A DNA stretch of 64,000 bases from assembly GCA_963755985.1 (NCBI GenBank), contig CAVWLO010000002.1, positions 248,001-312,000 of the forward strand, read 5' to 3'. A program made the position numbers and the translations under genes. The notes below the pieces were generated by a model. That model had not been told where the DNA came from, did not search any database, and was given only the letters and a program-made list of their open reading frames with translations. Shown here in pieces: positions 17,197 through 24,952 of the stretch (its first letter is position 1; every line of letters begins with the position of its first letter). This DNA is from DASXMT01 sp963755985 (GTDB lineage: Bacteria; Actinomycetota; Acidimicrobiia; Acidimicrobiales; RAAP-2).

Positions 17197-18077
17197 GATG
17201 AAGGCTCATCGTCGAGACCCTTGAAGCGGCGCGTGGTACGCCACCGCTCTTCCGCGGAAGGAGGGGGGAGCGGGCGGAGCAGTCCCGCGCTCCTCAGCCT
17301 CGTGCGAACCCTGGCCCGCGTACGGACCATGTAGATGATTCTTCGGCGGATTTCTTCCTCTCGACCACGGGCGCAGGCGCCGAGCAGCGCCCCCTCTGGG
17401 TCTCTAGCTTCGCGGATCCGGGTCAGCCAGTCCGCCTGCTCGTAGTTGGGCCGACGCCGGTATACCCCCTCACGCGCGGCCGCGGAGAACTTCACGCAGG
17501 TGAGTCGGGGCACCCATCGTGGTGGCTGACCGAGAGAGGCCATTCGCTCCCAGAGCTCTCCTTCGGACTCCAGGACGCCGGTGTCCCGCGGACTGCGCCA
17601 ACCGCCAGCCTCGTCGACCAAAGTCCGATTGTGCGCGACGCACGTTGGCGGGATCCAAGCTCCTGGTTTGTAGACCCATCCGCGTCCCGGAAACGCCGTC
17701 GGTCGACCGGTAGGGGGAACGGAGCACACAGTCGTATGAGCCATACGACTCACGCCATCAATGGCTGCGACGAGCAACTCAAGGTGGCAGGGGAGCCAGA
17801 GGTCGTCGTGGCCAAGGTACGCAATCAACTCGCCCTCGGACCGCGAAATGCCCTCATTGTTCGGCCCGGACTGGTGACCGGTGTTCTCCGGAAGGTTGTG
17901 CCACTTGACACGGTTGTCGTCGACCGCCGCCACCACATCCGCCGATTCGTCTGTGCAGCCATCACCGATGACAAGTAGTTCGAAGTCCTGGTACCGCTGA
18001 TCCAGAACGCTCCCGATCGAATACGGGAGAACTGTGGCCCAGTTGTATGTCGCCATGATCACGGTCACCCGTGGCAT
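17187..18077 (-). CDS. Family 2 glycosyltransferase
   Basis: A 296-residue GT-A fold transferase. VTVIMATYNWATVLPYSIGSV is the classic GT2 N-terminus, LLVIGDGCTDESADVV binds the nucleotide, and IAYLGHDDLWLP supplies the DxD-like metal site. The C-terminal 60 residues are Arg-rich (RTRARVRTRLR) and end in repeat-influenced sequence. It lies 13 bases after the RmlC-like gene on the same strand, so the two probably act together in decorating a surface glycan or small molecule. Donor and acceptor are unknown. Confidence 0.85.
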   Translation of the reverse strand: MPRVTVIMATYNWATVLPYSIGSVLDQRYQDFELLVIGDGCTDESADVVAAVDDNRVKWHNLPENTGHQSGPNNEGISRSEGELIAYLGHDDLWLPCHLELLVAAIDGVSRMAHTTVCSVPPTGRPTAFPGRGWVYKPGAWIPPTCVAHNRTLVDEAGGWRSPRDTGVLESEGELWERMASLGQPPRWVPRLTCVKFSAAAREGVYRRRPNYEQADWLTRIREARDPEGALLGACARGREEEIRRRIIYMVRTRARVRTRLRSAGLLRPLPPPSAEERWRTTRRFKGLDDEPSSGG

Positions 18078-18090
18078 TGGATACTTCTCC

Positions 18091-18633
18091 TCACCACCAA
18101 CGGAATGGCACGACTTCCTCAGCCAGCGAGGACTCGTAAGGCAGATCGAGCGCGTCAGGTACCGCGTGCTCGTATTGACTTGAGGGCATATTGATGATGA
18201 AGGCTTCGTCGATACCGATGTTCTTCCAGCCGTGATAGAGATTCGGCGCTATCACAAGCAGCCCCGGATTGCGAGCGCTCACCCGAAACTCATTGACCCG
18301 CTGGTAGCTCTCTGAATCCTCTCGGCCATCATAGATCACGATGGACACGAGCCCTCGAACGACGAAGAGACGGTCCGTCGATGCGCGGTGCAGGCCCCAT
18401 GCCCGGACTCGGCCAGGAAGCGTCGTCGTGATGTGGACCTGAACAATCGGAAGGTCGATTTCGGGCCAGGCCGCCCGGGCAACTTCCGCAACTGACCCAT
18501 CCTCGTGAAGGACCGGACGCACTGGTCGGAACCTCACGCCAACAATAGGCATCTGGCGGAGCTCCCCATTCGCGTCGACCGCCGACGTCTTGGCGACGAG
18601 GCCCTCAAACCCGGTGATCTTCGGTTCCTCCAT
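18091..18633 (-). CDS. RmlC-like cupin, dTDP-sugar epimerase family
   Basis: A 180-residue cupin. VQVHITTTLPGRVRAWGLHRASTDRLFVVRG aligns with the RmlC region where the catalytic His and the sugar-nucleotide pocket sit, followed by SIVIYDGREDSE and VIAPNLYHGWKNIG. Family members epimerise dTDP-4-keto-6-deoxysugars or act as related sugar-modifying or binding cupins. The usual catalytic His-Tyr pair was not fully confirmed by eye, so epimerase activity is tentative. It is upstream of, and probably co-transcribed with, the GT2 gene. Confidence 0.7.
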   Translation of the reverse strand: MEEPKITGFEGLVAKTSAVDANGELRQMPIVGVRFRPVRPVLHEDGSVAEVARAAWPEIDLPIVQVHITTTLPGRVRAWGLHRASTDRLFVVRGLVSIVIYDGREDSESYQRVNEFRVSARNPGLLVIAPNLYHGWKNIGIDEAFIINMPSSQYEHAVPDALDLPYESSLAEEVVPFRWW

Positions 18634-18842
18634 ATGGGACGAGGGTAGTCCTGCCTGGAAAGAGCGAGCCGGGAACGGTTCGCCCCAGGTTCTCCGAGCC
18701 GCTGCAAGGTAGGACCTTCGGCGGTGAAGAACCCGTGAGGACGTGAGGGTGGCGGCGCCTCCCGGCTCGGCGACATCAGGACGGAACCGGGAGCGGGGCC
18801 CTTTCGTTCGGACAAACTGTCTCGTTCGGTGTCATCGGCTTC

Positions 18843-19016
18843 ATGTTGTATGCCTTCGTCATGCTCTTCTACGTCATAATCGCGGCCTGCGTGATCGTCG
18901 TGGTAGTGCTCGTGAGGTTGTGTATCGCCGGGGGGCAGGCGTACCAGCGTTTGACCCCACTTGAAGCCGCCAGCGGTCCGCAAATAGTCAGCAAGATTCC
19001 CACCACCGGCCAATGA
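18843..19016 (+). CDS. Possible small single-helix membrane protein
   Basis: A 57-residue frame begins MLYAFVMLFYVIIAACVIVV, one strong transmembrane helix, and ends with a hydrophilic tail (QAYQRLTPLEAASGPQIVSK). The frame stays open upstream to about 18754 without a standard start (reading SGALSFGQTVSFGVIGF before the Met). Shifting frame there would connect it to a Pro/Arg-rich frame starting at 18743, so a frameshifted longer protein is possible. No ribosome-binding site is clear. Hydrophobicity is the only support. Confidence 0.35.
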   Translation: MLYAFVMLFYVIIAACVIVVVVLVRLCIAGGQAYQRLTPLEAASGPQIVSKIPTTGQ

Positions 19017-19039
19017 CAGTCGGCGCCCCCAATCAAGTC

Positions 19040-19145
19040 GCCGCAGGTCAGTCGGCCTATGTCAACGACAACCAACGACAACCACCGACAACCACCGACT
19101 ACCAACGACTGCCACCGACTGCCACCGACTGCCACCGAGGCAGTC
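19040..19145. repeat. Degenerate CGACAACCACC / CGACTGCCACC array
   Basis: Short 10-11 base units CAACGACAAC, CACCGACAAC and CACCGACTGC repeat about nine times. The array lies between the possible small membrane ORF and the FabZ-like gene. The remaining bases up to 19277 show no gene. Confidence 0.7.
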
Positions 19146-19277
19146 AGCGTTTCGCTCCCAACGTCTGAAGGCGTCAGTCAAGGCGCGGGCAGCAATCGTC
19201 GGACGATCTCCACGGTCACGGGCCGCACGGTTCCGCGGTCACCTCCCCGTTGATTCCCTGTCACCGACCGACCGGTA

Positions 19278-19793
19278 GTGTCGCTTCTCGTGCGCGCCGA
19301 GGACTTCATTGCCCACCGAGACCCGTTCTTGTTCGTCACTCATCTGGATGCGGTCGAGCCCGGCCAGTCGGCCCGCGGATCGTGGCATCTCACCGGTGAT
19401 GAGGCCTTTTTTGCCGGTCATTTCCCCGGCCGGCCGACGCTTCCGGGGGTGTTGATGGTGGAGGCATTGGCCCAGTTGGGCGGGGTGGCGGTCTTGGCTG
19501 ACGAGCGCTTCTCCGGAAAGCTCCCCCTGTTCGGGGGAATCGAGCGTGCGCGCTTTCGCCGGCAGGTCGTTCCTGGTGACGTGCTTGACCTGGAGGTGTT
19601 CCTCGGGCGTATGTCGGCCCGAGCCGGCAAGGGATCGGGACGGGCCACCGTGGCCGGCGAACTGGCCTGTGAGGCCGACCTGCTCTTCGTGCTGGTGGAC
19701 GCCGAGGCCGCCGCCCAGTCCGACGCCGCCGCGCAGTCCGACCTCGCCGCCCAGTCCGACGCCGCCGCGCAGTCCGACGCCGAGCAGCCCTGA
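19278..19793 (+). CDS. FabZ-like (3R)-hydroxyacyl-ACP dehydratase
   Basis: A 171-residue hot-dog protein. GHFPGRPTLPGVLMVEALAQ contains the FabZ catalytic His and Glu in the right spacing, preceded by FIAHRDPFLFV and followed by GGIERARFRRQVVPGD. FabZ dehydrates 3-hydroxyacyl-ACP in fatty acid synthesis; a related LpxC-less dehydratase role is also possible. The last 30 residues are AAAQSD repeats encoded by a 15-bp unit (about 19705-19790) and are absent from typical FabZ. GTG start at 19278; exonuclease III follows after 25 bases on the same strand. Confidence 0.85.
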   Translation: MSLLVRAEDFIAHRDPFLFVTHLDAVEPGQSARGSWHLTGDEAFFAGHFPGRPTLPGVLMVEALAQLGGVAVLADERFSGKLPLFGGIERARFRRQVVPGDVLDLEVFLGRMSARAGKGSGRATVAGELACEADLLFVLVDAEAAAQSDAAAQSDLAAQSDAAAQSDAEQP

Positions 19794-19818
19794 GCGTCAG
19801 GAAAGGATCCACGACGAC

Positions 19819-20604
19819 ATGCGCATCGCCACCTGGAACGTCAACTCGTTAGGAGCCCGACTGGGTCGGGTCGAGGAGTGGATTGGTTACGCCCAGCCTG
19901 ACATCCTCTGCATGCAAGAGACCAAGCAGGCCGACGCCGCCTTCCCCCACGGTGCCTTTGCCACTCTCGGGTACGAGACGGCCCACCACGGCGATGGTCG
20001 ATGGAACGGTGTCGCTATCGCCTCCAAGTTGGGCATCGAGGACGTGTCCGTGGGCTTCAATGACGAGACCGACTCCCAGGGAACCCGGCTCATCGCCGCG
20101 ACCTGTGGGGGACTGCGGGTCCACTCGGTCTATGTCCCCAACGGGCGGAGTCTCGACAGCGAGCACTATCCGGCCAAACTCGAGTGGTTCGCCCGGTTGC
20201 GACGCCTGCTGGACGAGACCTGTGATCCGGGCTCGCCTGTCGCGGTCTGTGGCGACTTCAACGTCGCTCCTGAGGACCGTGACGTGTGGGACCCGACAAA
20301 GTTCGTAGGGGCTACCCACGTGAGCGAACCAGAGCGAGCCGCCCTCGCCGATCTCCGGGCGTGGGGCCTGGTCGATGTCTTCCGTCAGCTCTACGACCAA
20401 GACGGGCTCTTCAGCTGGTGGGACTACCGGGCCGGCTCATTCCACAAGCGTCAGGGGATGCGGATCGACCTGGTGATGGTCACGGAAGTTCTCGCCGAGC
20501 GGTCGACCTACGCCCTGATCGACCGGAATGCTCGCAAAGGGGACAAGCCATCCGACCATGCCCCCGTGTTGGTGGATATGGCGATCGAACGGGACCCCGT
20601 CTGA
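19819..20604 (+). CDS. xth: Exodeoxyribonuclease III
   Basis: AP endonuclease and 3'-5' exonuclease of base-excision repair, 261 residues. Family motifs in order: MRIATWNVNSLGAR, DILCMQETKQ (metal Glu), VHSVYVPNGRS, AVCGDFNVAPEDRD and the C-terminal KPSDHAPVLVD with the catalytic Asp-His. ATG 19819 is preceded by AGGAAAGG (19799-19806) at a good distance. Probably co-transcribed with the FabZ-like gene upstream. Confidence 0.93.
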   Translation: MRIATWNVNSLGARLGRVEEWIGYAQPDILCMQETKQADAAFPHGAFATLGYETAHHGDGRWNGVAIASKLGIEDVSVGFNDETDSQGTRLIAATCGGLRVHSVYVPNGRSLDSEHYPAKLEWFARLRRLLDETCDPGSPVAVCGDFNVAPEDRDVWDPTKFVGATHVSEPERAALADLRAWGLVDVFRQLYDQDGLFSWWDYRAGSFHKRQGMRIDLVMVTEVLAERSTYALIDRNARKGDKPSDHAPVLVDMAIERDPV

Positions 20605-20667
20605 ATGCGCTTGGTCAGACTTGGCCCACAGGCAGGCCTGGGAGCACGTCAGGACTTGGCGCAGAAG

Positions 20668-21492
20668 TCAGGACTGGATGAAGGTCAGCAGATCGGCGTT
20701 GATCGTCTTGGCCTCTGTGGTCGGCATGCCGTGTGGGAACCCGGCATAGGTCTTCAGTGTCCCGTTCTGTACGAGTTGAGCGGACAGCGGGCCTGAGTCG
20801 GCATAGGGCACGATCTGGTCGTCGTCTCCATGCATCACCAGCACGGGCACCGATATCTTCTTCAGATCCTCGGTAAAATCGGTCTGAGAGAAGGCAACGA
20901 TGCCGTCATAGTGTGCCTTCGCCCCACCCATCATCCCCTGCCGCCACCAATTCTGGATAATTGCTTCCGAGGGCTCGACGCCGGGCCGGTTGAAGCCGTA
21001 GAAGGGGCCTGACGGCAGGGCCCGATAGAACTCGGACCGGTTGGCTGCCAGCTGGCTCTGCAGATCATCGAACACGCTCTTGGGCAGGCCGCCGGGGTTG
21101 GCCTCGGTCTGCACCATGAGGGGCGGAACCGCACTGATGAGCACTGCTTTCGCGACACGGGTCTCTCCGTGCCGGGCGATGTAGTGGGCGACCTCGCCAC
21201 CACCGGTCGAGTGACCGACATGAACGGCGTCGTGGAGATCGAGATGTGCAGTCAGGGCAGCCAGGTCATCGGCATAGTGGTCCATGTCGTGACCGTCGCT
21301 CGTCTGCGAGGATCGGCCGTGCCCGCGCCGATCGTGGGAAATGACCCGGTAGCCATGGTGCAGGAAGAAGAGCATCTGGGTGTCCCAGTCGTCAGCCGAA
21401 AGCGGCCAGCCGTGACTGAACACGATCGCTTGGCCCGACCCCCAGTCCTTGTAGAAGAGTTCCGTACCATCGGTGGTGGTGATCGTGCCCAT
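20668..21492 (-). CDS. Alpha/beta hydrolase of the non-haem chloroperoxidase type
   Basis: A 274-residue hydrolase, MGTITTTDGTELFYKDWG at the start, VFSHGWPLSADDWD, HDRRGHGRS, the elbow VHVGHSTGGGEVAHYIARHG, GDDDQIVPYADSG and YAGFPHGMPTT with the catalytic His. This combination is typical of the cofactor-free haloperoxidase or perhydrolase/esterase group. Physiological substrates are usually esters or lactones, not halides. ATG 21492 was preferred over the codon at 21522 because GAGGGGAGAC lies just upstream of it and the homologous sequence begins there. Single gene. Confidence 0.88.
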   Translation of the reverse strand: MGTITTTDGTELFYKDWGSGQAIVFSHGWPLSADDWDTQMLFFLHHGYRVISHDRRGHGRSSQTSDGHDMDHYADDLAALTAHLDLHDAVHVGHSTGGGEVAHYIARHGETRVAKAVLISAVPPLMVQTEANPGGLPKSVFDDLQSQLAANRSEFYRALPSGPFYGFNRPGVEPSEAIIQNWWRQGMMGGAKAHYDGIVAFSQTDFTEDLKKISVPVLVMHGDDDQIVPYADSGPLSAQLVQNGTLKTYAGFPHGMPTTEAKTINADLLTFIQS

Positions 21493-21665
21493 TGTCAGGT
21501 CTCCCCTCTGGAAAATCCCCAAACGGTTGGTTCTGAAGAACGGTCAGTTCTGAAATCGACTCGTAAGCGCTTGGTAGGTCAAGAGTGCCAGGTTCGAGTG
21601 CGTCGAGCACGACCGTCCCGCTTCGCCTGCCACCAGGCCTTACGTCCTCGCTGGAGTCCTCCTGT

Positions 21666-21694
21666 TGGACCCGGCGATTCCAAAGCCGGGTCCA
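21666..21694 (-). terminator. Perfect 10-bp hairpin downstream of the UvrD-like gene
   Basis: TGGACCCGGC and GCCGGGTCCA flank a nine-base loop. It lies 65 bases beyond the helicase stop in the direction of that gene. No T-run follows on the minus strand, but the perfect G+C-rich stem fits actinobacterial terminators. Confidence 0.55.
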
Positions 21695-21759
21695 TGTCGC
21701 CGTCGGGCTCGAGTCGCGAACTCGCTCGGGCTCGAGTCAGGAATTCCGTCGTACCCGAG

Positions 21760-23766
21760 TCAGGTGCCGAGTCCCGCCCGCAGCTGGGCGATCCGCTGGC
21801 TGGCGTCCATTCGGGCCGGTTGGCTGGCCATCGACGCGCAGGCCCTCGTGATGGCCCCGAGCCAGACTGATGGCTCCCGGTCCGACCGCCGTCCGCTACT
21901 GCTGCTGCGCCGGCTCTGCGCCCAGCTACAGCAGAGCTCGGACGAGGCGCGGGTGAGAGCCACGTAGAGCAGGCGTCGTTCCTCGTTCCATGCCTCGGTG
22001 GTGGCGGCGTGGGAGATGGGCACCAGCCCGTCCTCGAGCCCGATGACGCATACCGATGTCCATTCCAGACCCTTGGCTCGATGGAAGGTCGCCAGCTCCA
22101 CGGCCTCATTCAGGTCGCTGTGGCCGTGGCCTGCTCGGGTCTGCTGCCCGGCTGGCTGCCCGACCCCCCGGCCGGTCGTTTGCCCGGCCCACTGCCCGGT
22201 CGTTTGCCCGGCCCACTGCCCGGTCGTTTGCCCGGCCCCTGCGTCGGATGCCTGCCCGGATGCCGGCCCGACCGTATGCCCGTCCGCCTTCCCGCGTGTC
22301 CGTCCCGCCGCCTCGGTTGTGGGACCGAGCCGGTAGGGAATGCGGGCCTGCCGCAGCGCGCTCGCCACCACCGCGAGTTGGTCGTTGGTCCGAGCCAGCA
22401 CGGCCTGGTCCGACCACGAGCGTCCGCCAGCCGACCACGCCCGGAGCGTCTCGACCACGCCCTGAGCCTCGGCCGTCTCGTCCGCGAATGCCCTGATGAC
22501 TGGTACCGGGCCGTCGGGCTGCGTCGACCGAGGGGTGCCGCTGGCGGCCGAGCCCAACGCGGCGACCGCAGCCCCCACGACCTGTGGGGTCGATCGGTGA
22601 TTGTCGTCGAGATGGTGGACGACGACGGCGGGGATCAGTCGGGGCAGCCGGAGAATGAGGGTGGGGTCGGCACCGTTCCATCCGTAGATGGCCTGGTTGG
22701 GATCGCCGACTACGAACAGGTCAGTCCGATCGGCCAGGATGGTGCGCACCAGCCGGTACTGGGCCGGGTTCACGTCCTGGAACTCGTCGACGGAGAGGTG
22801 CCGGTACCGCCACCGGACCGCGTCGGCGAAGCCGGGATCCTGTTCGATCAGGTCGTGAGCCCGGAGCAGTACGTCATCGAGGTCGATGACGCCGCGTCGC
22901 CGAAGGGTCTCCTCGTAGGTCCGGTAGTGCCCGGCCATGATCTCGACCGCCTCGACCGCCTCGACCGCCTCGACCGCCTCGACCGCCTCGACCGCCTCGA
23001 CGAGCTCGACTGGGCCCGCCAATCCCTCGGCGCCGCGTGGTCCAATCGTGCCCCGCGAGCCAGGCTCGCCTGTATGCCTGCCCGACGACTCGGTGAGCCG
23101 TCCCCCGAGCCTGTCCGCCGGGCCCCTCGAGGCGCCGGCGAACCCGCCCGGCGACCGGCCCGCCTCGACGGCGCGCATCGCGTACTGGTCAGGCGAGAGG
23201 CACCGTGCCTTGGCCCAGGTGATCTCGGTGTCGACCATCGAGGCCATGGACTGGTCGTCAAGGAGGGTGGTGAGCAGCCGGAACCTGTTCTGGGCCAGCT
23301 GAGGGGGTCGCTCACCGGCGTCGGCCGCGTGTCGGCGCAAGAGGGTAAGAGCCAGTTGGTGAAGAGTCCCTGCCCGCACCCCGGGTCCGGCCGACCGACG
23401 GGCGCCGAGTCCCGTCCCGGCATCGAGATCCACCCCGTCGTCGATGGACGCCGCCCCAGCGATCTGGACCGGGCGGCTTGCTCGAGTGGACCGCGTCGTC
23501 CGGGAGGCCAGACCGGGGGTTAGGGTGGGAACGCCGAACGTCCGCAGCCTGGCCCGCAGGTCCGCGGCGGCCTTTCGGGTGAAGGTGCACACCACCGTGT
23601 GGTCTGCCTCAGCCTCACCATCTCGGATCCGGCGCGCCACCCGGAGGGTGAGGACCCGTGTCTTGCCTGACCCGGCCCCGGCCAGCACGCACACTGCTTG
23701 AGCTGGTTCGTAGACGGCGACTCGCTGCGATTCCGTCAGCGACTCGAGGGCGCGGTCGAGGTCCAC
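21760..23766 (-). CDS. UvrD/PcrA-like DNA helicase with internal repeat insertions
   Basis: A 668-residue superfamily 1 helicase acting in DNA repair. Walker A CVLAGAGSGKTRVL (about 26-39), CTFTRKAAADLRAR, LSVDEFQDVNPAQYRL (Walker B), VVGDPNQAIYGWNGADP, and ELATFHRAKGLEWTSV and RRLLYVALTRASSEL near the C-terminus are all present. Two low-complexity stretches are inserted in non-core regions: an EAV tripeptide array at about 252-275 (9-bp unit, 22942-23010) and GQTTGQWA octapeptides after IPYRLGPTTEA. Residues about 85-135 are also an unusual Arg/Ala/Gly insert. GTG start at 23766. Smaller than canonical UvrD, closer to UvrD2-like actinobacterial helicases. Confidence 0.88.
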   Translation of the reverse strand: MDLDRALESLTESQRVAVYEPAQAVCVLAGAGSGKTRVLTLRVARRIRDGEAEADHTVVCTFTRKAAADLRARLRTFGVPTLTPGLASRTTRSTRASRPVQIAGAASIDDGVDLDAGTGLGARRSAGPGVRAGTLHQLALTLLRRHAADAGERPPQLAQNRFRLLTTLLDDQSMASMVDTEITWAKARCLSPDQYAMRAVEAGRSPGGFAGASRGPADRLGGRLTESSGRHTGEPGSRGTIGPRGAEGLAGPVELVEAVEAVEAVEAVEAVEAVEIMAGHYRTYEETLRRRGVIDLDDVLLRAHDLIEQDPGFADAVRWRYRHLSVDEFQDVNPAQYRLVRTILADRTDLFVVGDPNQAIYGWNGADPTLILRLPRLIPAVVVHHLDDNHRSTPQVVGAAVAALGSAASGTPRSTQPDGPVPVIRAFADETAEAQGVVETLRAWSAGGRSWSDQAVLARTNDQLAVVASALRQARIPYRLGPTTEAAGRTRGKADGHTVGPASGQASDAGAGQTTGQWAGQTTGQWAGQTTGRGVGQPAGQQTRAGHGHSDLNEAVELATFHRAKGLEWTSVCVIGLEDGLVPISHAATTEAWNEERRLLYVALTRASSELCCSWAQSRRSSSSGRRSDREPSVWLGAITRACASMASQPARMDASQRIAQLRAGLGT

Positions 23767-23976
23767 CTACCGATCACCGAACCCGACCCCGACCCCATCT
23801 CCGACCCCGGCCCCAAGACCGAACCCGACCCCAGCCGGGCATTCACGCAGCCCCACCCCGATCCCGCTCGTGGGGTCCCTGACCGCGCCCGGCTCCCACT
23901 CCGACAACTGGAGCTGGTGATTTGGACATGGACGGCGCTCGACGTGCTCCACGTCGGGCGAGGCTATCGCTAGGGT
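23767..23976. repeat. CCCGACCCC-rich low-complexity leader region
   Basis: ACCGAACCCGACCCC and CGACCCCGGCCCC recur over about 100 bases between the divergent helicase and hydrolase genes. The unit is six to twelve bases and degenerate. No promoter hexamers could be made out inside it. Confidence 0.55.
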
Positions 23977-24735
23977 GTGCCGGTGCTGAAGTCATTCGCC
24001 GACGGTCACCTGTTCGGGCGGACGTGGGGACCAGGGGCGCCCTCCGTGCTCGCCCTCCACGGCTGGAGACGGAACCATCTCGACTTCGACCCCGTGTTCG
24101 CCGTCCCCGCGTTCGAGGGCAGCCACGCAGCCATGGCCGTCGACCTCCCCGGATTCGGAGCGACCCCGCCGCCGCCAGACGGTTGGGGCAGCCTCCAGTA
24201 CGCGGAGAACCTGGCGGCCCTGTTCGACGACCTGTCCGAACGGGTGACCGTGGTCGGCCACAGCTTCGGCGGGCGAGTCGCCCTCCACCTTCCGGGCCTC
24301 CTGCCCGGCCGGATCGATCGGCTCGTCCTCACCGGCGTGCCCTTGCTCGACCGGGAGGGCCGCCGGCGCCGGCCGAGGGTGGCCTTCCGGATGGGGCGAC
24401 GCCTCCATCGTATGGGCCTCGTGAGCGACCAGCGGATGGAGGTCCTCCGGAACAGGTACGGTTCCCCGGACTACCGGGCGGCCCAGGGCGTCATGCGAGA
24501 GGTCTTCGTCCGGTTGCTGTCAGAACAATACGGAACGCTGCTCGAGCAGCTGGACCTCCCGGTGACCCTCCTGTGGGGTGGGGACGACACGGATGTGCCG
24601 GTCGAGGTGGCCAAGCGGGCCGCCGGGCTGTTGAGGACGTCGGAGCTGATCGTCCGTCCGGGGGCCGGGCACCTCACCCCCACCGAGATCCCCACCGACC
24701 TGCGCGCCGCCGTCCTCAGTGGTCTGCCGGCGTGA
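23977..24735 (+). CDS. Alpha/beta hydrolase
   Basis: A 252-residue hydrolase. LALHGWRRNHLDFD, DLPGFGATPPP, the elbow VVGHSFGGRVALHL with the nucleophilic Ser, LLWGGDDTDVP with the acid and RPGAGHLTP with the His are intact. An Arg-rich helix (REGRRRRPRVAFRMGRRLHR) sits in the lid region. GTG start; it ends at the edge of a 30-bp repeat array. Substrate unknown. Confidence 0.83.
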   Translation: MPVLKSFADGHLFGRTWGPGAPSVLALHGWRRNHLDFDPVFAVPAFEGSHAAMAVDLPGFGATPPPPDGWGSLQYAENLAALFDDLSERVTVVGHSFGGRVALHLPGLLPGRIDRLVLTGVPLLDREGRRRRPRVAFRMGRRLHRMGLVSDQRMEVLRNRYGSPDYRAAQGVMREVFVRLLSEQYGTLLEQLDLPVTLLWGGDDTDVPVEVAKRAAGLLRTSELIVRPGAGHLTPTEIPTDLRAAVLSGLPA

Positions 24736-24740
24736 GTGCA

Positions 24741-24890
24741 GGCCCGACACCCGAACAGACGGTGCATGCCGGCCCGACACCCGAACAGACGGTGCATGCC
24801 GGCCCGACACCCGAACAGACGGTGCATGCCGGCCCGACACCCGGACCGAACGTGCGTGCCGGCCGGACAATCGGGACCAACGGTTCGTGC
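24741..24890. repeat. Tandem array of a 30-bp unit
   Basis: Three perfect copies (24741-24770, 24771-24800, 24801-24830) and two diverged ones (24831-24860, 24861-24890) of a unit beginning GGCCCGACACCCGAACAGAC and ending GGTGCATGCC. Being ten codons long, it leaves all frames open on both strands and creates spurious repeat proteins. It separates a hydrolase gene from the Mur ligase gene. Confidence 0.9.
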
Positions 24891-24952
24891 CGGCGCGGTA
24901 CTCGGACCGACCGACGGTGTGACACACGGCCCTCCCCGGAAATGACCGCGGC

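Noticed and set aside
18534..19013. 159-codon minus-strand ORF upstream of the RmlC-like gene
   Set aside because: It overlaps the start of the RmlC-like gene in another frame. Its HYHDDHAGRDYDVEEHDEG stretch is the antisense image of the hydrophobic small ORF.
22009..23523. 504-codon forward frame opposite the UvrD-like gene
   Set aside because: All helicase motifs are on the minus strand; the forward frame is an antisense shadow kept open by composition and repeats.
24735..24945. Repeat proteins such as MQARHPNRRC multiples
   Set aside because: They are direct translations of the 30-bp array, possible in several frames on both strands, with no supporting start signal.
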